Assembly: GCA_918292005.1 (NCBI GenBank)
Contig: CAKJZJ010000003.1
Location: forward strand, 68,161 to 132,160
Source: Clostridiales bacterium
GTDB lineage: Bacteria; Bacillota; Clostridia; Christensenellales; UBA1242
Reading direction: 5' to 3'
DNA length: 64,000 bases
Both the position numbers and the translations under genes were made by a program. How positions within the stretch are numbered: position 1 is the stretch's first letter; the number at the start of each line of letters is the position of its first letter. The notes below the pieces were generated by a model, which had not been told where the DNA came from, searched no databases, and worked only from the letters and a program-made list of their open reading frames with translations. Positions 57,187-64,000 of this stretch are shown here, piece after piece.

Positions 57187-59265
57187 ATGGATAAAAAAAT
57201 TTTTGATGAAGAGTCAAAGTATTTAAATGAAACATTGCAAAAAGTTCAAAACAAACTAGACAATCTAGAGAACTATGAAAAAAATCTAGATAATAGTTTT
57301 AATGAGTCTAATGCTGAATATTTAGAGTATTTGCGTAATAATGCAAATAAAATGAATGATGAAGATTTCGTAACAATATCTCAAATGCAAGTAGGACTCA
57401 ATGATTTGGAGATTGATTCTGAGAAATTGGAAAAAGCAAAAGTTGTTTGTAAAAAAATGCTAGATAAACCTTATTTTGCCAGAATTGATTTGCAAGAGCA
57501 TGATAATATCGAGAGAGAAAAGTATTACATTGGTATCAATTCTTTGAAAGTTGATAGGGATTCAAAAGATTTTCAAGTAATAGACTGGAGATCTCCTATT
57601 GCCAGCATTTTTTACGATTACGAACAAGGTAAATGTGAATTGCGTACCAATTCTTCGGTACTCGAATATAACTTGTTGGGTAAGCGACAATTTGATATTA
57701 GCAAAGGCAATTTGGATTATTACATAGATACGACTATTAATATCGAAGATGAGATTTTACGTGAAGCATTAGCAAAATCTACAACCGATAAAATGAAAAC
57801 TATTGTTCAGACTATCCAGAAAGAACAGAATCAGATTATCCGTGGTGATGAGAATAAAACATTAATTGTTCAAGGTGTGGCAGGTTCTGGTAAAACAGCC
57901 ATCGCATTACATCGAATAGCATACATTCTGTATAAGATGAAAGGAAAATGGAATGCTAATAATATTCATTTTTTATCACCCAATAATGCTTTTTCATCTT
58001 ATATTTCGTCTGTCTTACCAGATTTGGCAGAAGATGATGTTGAAAAAATACAATTAGATAGTATTGCTAGAAATAGTCTAAAAAAGCATCTTATTTTGGA
58101 AAGAAAATATGAACAAATTGAGAGATTGATAGCAGGGTGCGACTACGAAGATTATAAATACAAGACTAGTTATCAATTTGTTTTAGATTTACTAGAATAT
58201 GCCCGAATCAATTATATTGATAATTTTAGTATTGATTCACTCACTATCAATAATATTGAGATAGATTGTAAAAAAATCAAGAATTTATTTTTTGGTAGAT
58301 ATGCTGATAGGGATTTGTTTACTAGAATTCGTTGGATTACCGACAATATTTTTGATACTTATTTTGGGTATATTAAAAAACCAGATAGAATTGTTAATGT
58401 GAAAAGATATATTTTCACTAAACTCTATGAGAGTATTAGCGAGAAAAATTGTGTCAAAGCATATATGAATTTCTTATCCAGTCATGGTATGTCTCTGCAG
58501 TTGGTTGGGGATAAAGTAAAAAATGAAGATGCGTATGCAATTCTTTTCTTTAAATATTTTATATATGGCGTTGACTCTAAAGACACTATTAAGCATTTGG
58601 TTGTTGATGAGATGCAGGACTATTCTGCATTACAGTTGTATTTGATTAATCAAATATATCCATGTCCAAAGACCATATTGGGTGATTACAATCAAACACT
58701 GCTACCAGAGTCGATACATGGCAATTACCAGTATTTCCAAAAAATTTTTGGCGAGAATACTCAATTACTCACTCTGAATAAATCTTATCGTTCAACGAAA
58801 GAGATTGCAGAATTCTATAATTCTTTATATGGTAACGATCACTTTGATGTGGTGTCGAGACAGGGAGAAAACGTTGATTTAATTACTATTCAAAAGTCCG
58901 ATATTCTCCGTAAACTAGTAGAATTAATTGACAAAATGTCAGGTAAAAATTATAATTCAATAGTGATAATTACTAAAACTAATGATGATGCAAGACGTCT
59001 ACACACCATGCTTGGTAAGAAGTATGATATACAATTAGTTGATGACAATCTAGATGAATACCATGGTGGTTTGTGTGTAATGTCGGCGTATAATAGCAAA
59101 GGTTTGGAATTTGATAGTGTAATAGTATTTGATGTATCCGAGAATTTTAGTAGCGAGATAGATAAAAATTTGCTTTATATCGCAACTAGCAGAGCATTAC
59201 ACAAATTAACAATAGTTAGTGTCGGCACTGAGAGTAATTTCATCAAAAATAGTAAAAGGGGTTAA
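57187..59265 (+). CDS. helD: HelD-like RNA polymerase recycling motor ATPase (UvrD-like SF1)
   Basis: The protein is 692 aa from ATG 57187 (AGGTGAG upstream; GTG two codons earlier possible). An N-terminal coiled coil (about 1-100) is followed by FQVIDWRSPIASIFYDYEQG, Walker A QGVAGSGKTAIALHRIAYILY, then VVDEMQDYSALQLYLI, NKSYRSTKEIAEFY and SAYNSKGLEFDSVIVFDV plus LYIATSRALHKLTIV. This is the HelD layout, not PcrA. HelD removes stalled RNA polymerase from DNA. It probably shares a transcript with hisS. Confidence 0.9.
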   Translation: MDKKIFDEESKYLNETLQKVQNKLDNLENYEKNLDNSFNESNAEYLEYLRNNANKMNDEDFVTISQMQVGLNDLEIDSEKLEKAKVVCKKMLDKPYFARIDLQEHDNIEREKYYIGINSLKVDRDSKDFQVIDWRSPIASIFYDYEQGKCELRTNSSVLEYNLLGKRQFDISKGNLDYYIDTTINIEDEILREALAKSTTDKMKTIVQTIQKEQNQIIRGDENKTLIVQGVAGSGKTAIALHRIAYILYKMKGKWNANNIHFLSPNNAFSSYISSVLPDLAEDDVEKIQLDSIARNSLKKHLILERKYEQIERLIAGCDYEDYKYKTSYQFVLDLLEYARINYIDNFSIDSLTINNIEIDCKKIKNLFFGRYADRDLFTRIRWITDNIFDTYFGYIKKPDRIVNVKRYIFTKLYESISEKNCVKAYMNFLSSHGMSLQLVGDKVKNEDAYAILFFKYFIYGVDSKDTIKHLVVDEMQDYSALQLYLINQIYPCPKTILGDYNQTLLPESIHGNYQYFQKIFGENTQLLTLNKSYRSTKEIAEFYNSLYGNDHFDVVSRQGENVDLITIQKSDILRKLVELIDKMSGKNYNSIVIITKTNDDARRLHTMLGKKYDIQLVDDNLDEYHGGLCVMSAYNSKGLEFDSVIVFDVSENFSSEIDKNLLYIATSRALHKLTIVSVGTESNFIKNSKRG

Positions 59266-59266
59266 T

Positions 59267-60523
59267 ATGATTAATATTCCTAAGGGCACAAAAGACATGT
59301 TGCCTAAAGATAGTTATAAATGGCAAAAAATTAGACATGCAGTAGAATGTATTGCACAAAAATATAATTTAAAAGAAATATCCACACCAGGATTTGAAAG
59401 TACTGATCTTTTTGTCAGGTCTGATGGTAATAGCAGTGATATTGTTACCAAGGAAATGTACACTTTTTTAGATAAGGGAGACAGAAGTATCACACTAAAA
59501 CCAGAAGGTACTGCCGGAGTTGTTAGGTCGTATATAGAAAATGGTCTAGGTAATGAAATATTGCCTTGCAAATTATTTTATATTACACCATGCTATAGAT
59601 ATGAGAAACCACAAGCAGGTAGACTGCGTGAGCATCACCAATTTGGCTGTGAGATATTTGGTGCCAATTCTTTAGCAAGTGATATTGAGACTATTCTTAT
59701 TGCTTATGATTTTTACAAATCATTTGGTATTGAGCCTACCATTCATATCAATTTTTTAGGATGTGATGAATGTAAAGATAGATATAGAGAGAATCTAAAG
59801 AAATTTGTAGAGCCATATTTGAAAGACATGTGTGATGATTGTCATCGCAGATATGAGACCAATCCACTCAGGATGTTAGATTGTAAAAGCGAAGAATGTA
59901 AAGCCATTCTAAAAGATGCTCCTGCTGTTACTGACGATCTATGTCCTATGTGTAAAAGTAAATTTGAAGATGTAAAGAAAATGATTCAAGGTTTTGGAAT
60001 CAAATACGTGTGCGATTCCAAATTGGTTCGTGGACTTGATTATTACACCGATTTGGTGTTTGAATTCATTGATGATGACAAGGTGCTAGGGCAGAATGCA
60101 CTAGGTGCCGGTGGTAGGTACAATAAATTGGTTGAATCATTGGGTGGTAAACAAACGCCAGTTATTGGTTTTGGTATTGGCATTGAGAGATTCTTGTTGT
60201 ATTTAGAGAGTAAGGGTATTACCATTCCAGATGATAGCAAAATACAAGTTTATGTTGCTAGCAGTACGGAAAATGAGCATTATGTAATCAAATTTGTTAA
60301 ATCTCTCAGAGACAAAGGTTTCTGTGTTGAGAGTGATCTAATGGATAGGAGTTTAAAATCTCAATTCAAGTATGCAGATAAGATTCATGCACAATATGTA
60401 ATTACCATAGGTGATGATGAGATTAATGAAAAGAAAGTTTCTATTAAGAATATGTCTACTGGTGAACAAGAGAAAATTTGGGAAAGTGATTTGGTGGAGT
60501 ATTTAAACAAACATGTTCAGTAG
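59267..60523 (+). CDS. hisS: Histidyl-tRNA synthetase
   Basis: HisS is 418 aa from ATG 59267, one base after the helD stop, with AAAAGGGG upstream; it begins INIPKGTKDMLP as expected. Class II motif 1 and 2 (KPEGTAGVVRSYIENG, FYITPCYRYEKPQAGRLREHHQFGCEIFG), histidine-specific LVRGLDYYTDLVFEF and AGGRYNKLVESLGG and the C-terminal anticodon-binding domain are complete. Unlike many Bacillota it is not paired with aspS here and no T-box precedes it. Confidence 0.97.
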   Translation: MINIPKGTKDMLPKDSYKWQKIRHAVECIAQKYNLKEISTPGFESTDLFVRSDGNSSDIVTKEMYTFLDKGDRSITLKPEGTAGVVRSYIENGLGNEILPCKLFYITPCYRYEKPQAGRLREHHQFGCEIFGANSLASDIETILIAYDFYKSFGIEPTIHINFLGCDECKDRYRENLKKFVEPYLKDMCDDCHRRYETNPLRMLDCKSEECKAILKDAPAVTDDLCPMCKSKFEDVKKMIQGFGIKYVCDSKLVRGLDYYTDLVFEFIDDDKVLGQNALGAGGRYNKLVESLGGKQTPVIGFGIGIERFLLYLESKGITIPDDSKIQVYVASSTENEHYVIKFVKSLRDKGFCVESDLMDRSLKSQFKYADKIHAQYVITIGDDEINEKKVSIKNMSTGEQEKIWESDLVEYLNKHVQ

Positions 60524-61184
60524 GGAAAAATTACTTTTAGGTGAAAAATTTAATTTGTTATTAGATAGCCGTGTCATTGTATTTGGTGTCGGTGGTGTCG
60601 GTGGTTACGTGGTAGAGATGCTGGTTAGGGCTGGCATAGGTCATATATGTATTGTGGATTTCGATACAATTGATATTACTAATAAAAATAGACAAATTAT
60701 TGCTCTAGATTCTACACTCGGTCAGAATAAAGTAGATGCACTAAAATCTAGGATTTTAGACATCAATAGTGATTGTGATATTATGACAATGAATACGAAA
60801 CTTACTCCAGAGAATATTGATTCATTTCATTTGAAAGATTTTGATTATGTGGTAGATTGCATAGATATGGTAACTAGCAAAACAGCATTAATAGAATATG
60901 CACATCAGCATGGTATCCCTATTATTAGTGCCATGGGTGCTGGTAATAGATATGACATTCCGAATTTTGAAATAAAAGACATTTTTGATACTACCAATGA
61001 TGGATTGGCGAAAGTTTTGCGTAAAAACTTGCGTCATGCAGGAATTACAAATCATACAGTATGTTGTGCAGCATCAAAGGCAATACCTATAGGTAGACAG
61101 ATAGGTAGCATATCTTATTATCCAGCAGTGTGTGGTTGTACTATTTCGGCATACGTAGTGAATAGAATATTACAGGGGGAATAA
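60513..61184 (+). CDS. tcdA: tRNA threonylcarbamoyladenosine dehydratase-like E1 enzyme (TcdA/CsdL)
   Basis: This 223-aa ThiF/MoeB/E1-like ATPase has KLLLGEKF, the nucleotide-binding VIVFGVGGVGGYVVEMLVRAGIGHICIVDFDTIDITNKNRQ, VVDCIDMVTSKTALI and VCCAASKAIPIGRQIGS. TcdA converts t6A37 to its cyclic form. The family block TNxNRQ fits TcdA rather than ThiF or MoeB. It overlaps hisS by 11 bases. With mtaB it would act on the same tRNA base by a different route. Confidence 0.88.
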   Translation: MFSREKLLLGEKFNLLLDSRVIVFGVGGVGGYVVEMLVRAGIGHICIVDFDTIDITNKNRQIIALDSTLGQNKVDALKSRILDINSDCDIMTMNTKLTPENIDSFHLKDFDYVVDCIDMVTSKTALIEYAHQHGIPIISAMGAGNRYDIPNFEIKDIFDTTNDGLAKVLRKNLRHAGITNHTVCCAASKAIPIGRQIGSISYYPAVCGCTISAYVVNRILQGE

Positions 61185-61186
61185 TT

Positions 61187-61489
61187 ATGGTTATTGATGT
61201 GACAGATGATACTTTTGAAAAAGAAGTATTGGGCAATTCGGGAGTTGTCATAGTAGATTTCTATGGTACGTGGTGTATGCCATGCAAGATGATGGCACCG
61301 ATTCTTGAGAAGATTGCAGATGAGAATGATGTGGTTCTTGCCAAAGTAGATATTGATGAAAATGACAAACTAGTGCGTGAATTTGGTATTATGGCAGTTC
61401 CTACTATCAAAGTATTCAAAAGTGGTGTTGAAATACAAACTTTTGTCGGAATGACTAGCGAAAGTGACATAAAATCTGCTATAAAATAA
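61187..61489 (+). CDS. Thioredoxin
   Basis: This 100-aa classical thioredoxin fold has VVIVDFYGTWCMPCKMMAPILEKIADE with redox cysteines C30 and C33. The active site is WCMPCK rather than WCGPCK, which may shift its redox potential. The cis-proline block FGIMAVPTIKVFKSG and the final helix are normal. Two bases separate it from tcdA, so it ends that transcript before a terminator. Confidence 0.95.
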   Translation: MVIDVTDDTFEKEVLGNSGVVIVDFYGTWCMPCKMMAPILEKIADENDVVLAKVDIDENDKLVREFGIMAVPTIKVFKSGVEIQTFVGMTSESDIKSAIK

Positions 61490-61503
61490 AACATATATAA
61501 TTT

Positions 61504-61534
61504 TGGGGCTACTATTGACATAGTAGCTTTTTTG
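61504..61534 (+). terminator. Terminator after the thioredoxin gene
   Basis: Perfect stem GCTACTAT / ATAGTAGC (61508-61515 with 61520-61527) followed by six T. Confidence 0.92.
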
Positions 61535-61574
61535 ATTTAAAATATAATAAGAATTATGTTTAATGGAGAGTTTT

Positions 61575-62930
61575 ATGAAAAGAATTTATCTAGATAGTGC
61601 AGCAACTACTATGCTTAGTGGCGAAGTTTTACAAGAAATGATGCCATATATGACTAGCATCTATGGTAATAGTAATAGTCTACATTCTTTCGGTAGAGAA
61701 GCAGTTGCTGGTGTTGATAAGGCTAGAGACATTATAGCAAATTATATCGGTGCAAAGAGCAACGAAGTATTTTTCACATCTGGTGGAACTGAAGCAAATA
61801 ACTGGGCTATTAGAGGTGTGGCTCATGCCAATGTGAAAAAAGGTAAACACATTATTACCAGTAGTATAGAACATCACAGTGTTTTAGATGCTTGCAAGCA
61901 ATTAGAAAAGGAAGGTTTCGAAGTAACATATTTGCCTGTTGATGAGACTGGACTTGTATCAGTTAGTGATGTTTTGCATGAGATTAGACCTACAACAGTA
62001 CTTGTATCTATCATGGCTGTTAATAATGAAGTAGGAACTATTCAGAATATTCGTGCTATTAGTGAAACTGTAAAATTTTATGGTGCATATTTCCACGTAG
62101 ATGCCGTACAGGCATTGGGTGCTATGCCTATCAATGTAGATGACTTGGGCGTTGACTTGATGACAATGTCTGCACATAAAATCCATGGCCCTAAGGGTGC
62201 AGGTGCACTTTATATAAGAAATGGTGTGAAGATAGATAAATTTATGCTCGGTGGTGAGCAGGAGATGAATAGGAGAGGTGGTACTGTCAATGTTCCAGCA
62301 GTTGTTGGTTTTGGTAAGGCAGTAGAACTAAATGCTAGAGATCTTGCATTCAAGGATAAAAAACTCTATGAATTATCTACATATTTCATTAATAAAATTC
62401 AGTATGAAATAGAAGATATCAAGATAAATGGCAATCCTAGACAAAAATCAAATGCTATCGTTTCCGTTACTTTTGATGGAATAGAAGGTGAAAATCTGAT
62501 TGCTTTGCTAGATATGGAAGGAATTGCTGTATCTACTGGATCTGCTTGTGCATCTGGATCTCTAGAAAAAAGCCATGTGCTAGCAGCAATGGGTATGACC
62601 GATGATGAAATATCTGGAACTATTAGATTTTCATTCGATATTGATGTTACAAAATCTGATATAGATACTGTAGTGAGAGTACTATGCGAATGTGTAGAAA
62701 AACTCCGTAAAAACAGCCCAATTAAAACTAGAAAGAAAAATGCCGTACAGGAAGAAGCACCTGTAGAGACCAAAAAAGAAAAAACTATCAAGGCATCTGA
62801 AACAAAAGTAGAAGCAAACAAAAAAACAGAGAAAAAGAAAGAAGAAAAAGTAGCTAAAAAGCAGGATAAACCAGTAGAAAAAACTGTAGAAAATAAAAAA
62901 GCACCTAAGTCTAAAAAGAAGGAGAAATAA
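61575..62930 (+). CDS. Cysteine desulfurase (NifS/IscS type) with charged C-terminal tail
   Basis: This PLP enzyme releases sulfur from cysteine for Fe-S clusters and thiolation. It is 451 aa from ATG 61575 (GGAGAG upstream; an in-frame ATG at 61563 lacks a site). [14 protein letters not shown], the PLP-lysine K202 in [11 protein letters not shown] and the catalytic cysteine C325 in [15 protein letters not shown] place it in the NifS/IscS class. After about residue 380 a 70-residue tail of mostly Lys, Glu, Val and Ala (for example [19 protein letters not shown]) follows, absent in normal IscS. The scaffold-like gene starts two bases after the stop. Confidence 0.93.
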   Translation: MKRIYLDSAATTMLSGEVLQEMMPYMTSIYGNSNSLHSFGREAVAGVDKARDIIANYIGAKSNEVFFTSGGTEANNWAIRGVAHANVKKGKHIITSSIEHHSVLDACKQLEKEGFEVTYLPVDETGLVSVSDVLHEIRPTTVLVSIMAVNNEVGTIQNIRAISETVKFYGAYFHVDAVQALGAMPINVDDLGVDLMTMSAHKIHGPKGAGALYIRNGVKIDKFMLGGEQEMNRRGGTVNVPAVVGFGKAVELNARDLAFKDKKLYELSTYFINKIQYEIEDIKINGNPRQKSNAIVSVTFDGIEGENLIALLDMEGIAVSTGSACASGSLEKSHVLAAMGMTDDEISGTIRFSFDIDVTKSDIDTVVRVLCECVEKLRKNSPIKTRKKNAVQEEAPVETKKEKTIKASETKVEANKKTEKKKEEKVAKKQDKPVEKTVENKKAPKSKKKEK

Positions 62931-62932
62931 TT

Positions 62933-64000
62933 ATGTATAATGAAATTATTATGAACAGATTTTTAGATTTGAAATATTTGCAACCATTAAAAAATGCCAA
63001 TATTACTAATATTTCTAAAGATAATGAGTTTGGTGACGTTGTTAAGTTTTATGCTCAAATAAATACAGAAAACGTTGTACAAAAGATTACTTTTAAAGCC
63101 AAAGGTTGTACTACTTTTCTAGCATTTTGTTCATTCTTCTGCGAAAAAGTAAAGGGTAAAAAATTAGATAGAACTCTGAAAATTACAGAAGAAGATTTGT
63201 TATCGATCTGTGAAGTTGAAGAAAGTAAAAAACATGTATTTGAAATCATATTGACCACATATGCAAAAATGATAGAGAAATACAAAAAAGGTGTAAAAGA
63301 AGGCAAAATTATTCCTTGCGAAGTTGTTGTTGAAGAGGAAGAAAAACCTAAAAAAGTAAAAGAAATTAAGGTAAAGCCAGTAAATAACGAAGAAGAAACA
63401 ATAGAAAATATTGTTGTTGAAAAGAAAAACAAGAAAAAGGTAGAAAAGGCTGTTCCAGAAGTAATTGTTGAGCCTGTTGTGGAAGAGACTAATCCCGATA
63501 TTCAGAAAAAACAAGAGAAAAAAGTGGTAGAGCCAAAAGAGAAAGTTGAAAAATCCGAGAAAAAACCAGTTAAACTTCAAGAGAAGAAAGAGATAATTCA
63601 ACCTGCTATTGAAAAAGAGCCTATTGTAGAGACACCTGTTGCAACTCAAAAAGAAGAGAAAAAGGCAAAAGATAAAAAAGAAAAAGTTTCTAAAAAACAA
63701 AAAGTTGATGAAAAAGCTGTGATTATCGAAGAGAAAAAGCCAGATGAAAAACAATCTGTGAAACCTGAGAAACCAAGCAAAAAGGTAGAAAAGGTAGAAA
63801 AAAAGCCAGTAGTTGTTGAAGAAAAACCTAATAAAATTGTAAAGGAAAAACCTTTAAAAGAGAAAAAAGAGACTAAAAAGGCAGATAAAAAAGTAACTCC
63901 AATCGTAAAAGAAGAGAAAAAAGAAGAAAAAACAAAAGTGGAGCAGAATCAAAAGGCAACTGTAAGTAGTCTATCTGCAATGCTTAGTCGTTTGAATGCT
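62933..64000 (+). CDS. NifU/IscU-like scaffold with missing cluster cysteines and a long Lys/Glu-rich tail (partial, runs off window)
   Basis: 356 codons are open to the window edge with no stop. ATG follows AAGGAG at good spacing. Residues 7-115 follow the NifU N-terminal/IscU fold: EFGDVVKFYAQI (normally NPxCGD, here F33-G34-D35), FKAKGCTTFLAFCSFFCEKVKGKKL with the middle cysteine C59, and a last helix where the third cysteine is replaced (SKKHVFEIILTTY, around H101). So only one of three cluster cysteines remains in place; C66, C70 and C93 are extra. From about residue 125 a Lys/Glu/Val/Pro-rich tail of over 230 residues follows, ending in a more ordered ATVSSLSAMLSRLNA. It is probably co-expressed with the desulfurase. 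Confidence 0.8.
   Translation, partial: MYNEIIMNRFLDLKYLQPLKNANITNISKDNEFGDVVKFYAQINTENVVQKITFKAKGCTTFLAFCSFFCEKVKGKKLDRTLKITEEDLLSICEVEESKKHVFEIILTTYAKMIEKYKKGVKEGKIIPCEVVVEEEEKPKKVKEIKVKPVNNEEETIENIVVEKKNKKKVEKAVPEVIVEPVVEETNPDIQKKQEKKVVEPKEKVEKSEKKPVKLQEKKEIIQPAIEKEPIVETPVATQKEEKKAKDKKEKVSKKQKVDEKAVIIEEKKPDEKQSVKPEKPSKKVEKVEKKPVVVEEKPNKIVKEKPLKEKKETKKADKKVTPIVKEEKKEEKTKVEQNQKATVSSLSAMLSRLNA

Noticed and set aside
63055..63754. Two long minus-strand reading frames (125 and 184 codons) opposite the scaffold gene
   Set aside because: Their Phe/Leu/Ser-rich composition is the antisense of AAA/GAA-rich codons; no ribosome site and the + strand frame has recognisable homology.

Overview
The window is a compact, AT-rich chromosomal segment of a Bacillota (Firmicutes) bacterium, most likely an uncultured Clostridia-type spore former. 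The evidence is gene order shared with Bacillus/Clostridium (hrcA-grpE-dnaK-dnaJ-rsmE-mtaB, priA-def-fmt-rsmB-rlmN-rsgA-rpe-spoVM, dprA-topA-trmFO-hslVU), a pro-sigma-K gene, a candidate spoVM, a ytxC-like gene next to thrS, a CIRCE operator, a threonine T-box, and nearly all genes on the + strand. Taxonomy below class level cannot be settled from the sequence alone. No prophage, insertion sequence or CRISPR array was seen.

Layout. 1-5.1 kb: the end of RNase J, a tRNA wobble-uridine pair (trmR, trhP), sigK, the RNase P RNA (type A architecture), rarA and a MazG-like gene. 5.1-10.3 kb: accessory genes, mostly on the minus strand: a 923-aa cell-surface InlB-repeat/transglutaminase protein, a six-helix membrane protein, a guanylate-kinase-like gene and a glycerophosphodiesterase-like pseudoenzyme. 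10.4-21.7 kb: lepA, hemW, the heat-shock operon with its CIRCE, rsmE, mtaB, a HIT gene, rpsU and one unknown. 21.7-34 kb: pcrA, ligA, rpoZ, then a tightly overlapping priA-def-fmt-rsmB-rlmN-rsgA-rpe block. The prpC-prkC pair usually found between rlmN and rsgA is missing, and rsgA appears to begin with AUU.

34-38.2 kb: a 27-codon spoVM candidate, small unknowns, rpmB on the opposite strand, the Asp23 protein, fakA and a 44-aa basic peptide gene. 38.2-40 kb: minus-strand tRNAs (Gly, Val, Leu, Cys) with decayed tRNA-Gly copies and a 120-bp direct repeat, flanking a NADAR-like gene. 40-46.2 kb: a dCMP deaminase and a glycerol module (monoglyceride-lipase-like hydrolase and glpK on minus; FAD glycerol-3-phosphate dehydrogenase, FAD oxidoreductase and DUF1667 on plus). 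Together these could take monoglyceride to dihydroxyacetone phosphate. 46.2-57 kb: ytxC-like, T-box and thrS (no TGS domain), comM, dprA, topA, trmFO, hslV, hslU. 57-64 kb: helD, hisS, a TcdA-like E1 enzyme, thioredoxin, a cysteine desulfurase, and a NifU/IscU-like scaffold that lacks two of its three cluster cysteines. The last two both carry long Lys/Glu-rich tails; the final gene runs off the window.

Most worth a second look: the spoVM candidate, the AUU start of rsgA, the degenerate scaffold with charged tails, a near-identical sigma-E-like box at a fixed distance before sigK, spoVM and ytxC, the decaying tRNA-Gly locus, and the 44-aa peptide gene with a perfect hairpin just before its ribosome binding site.
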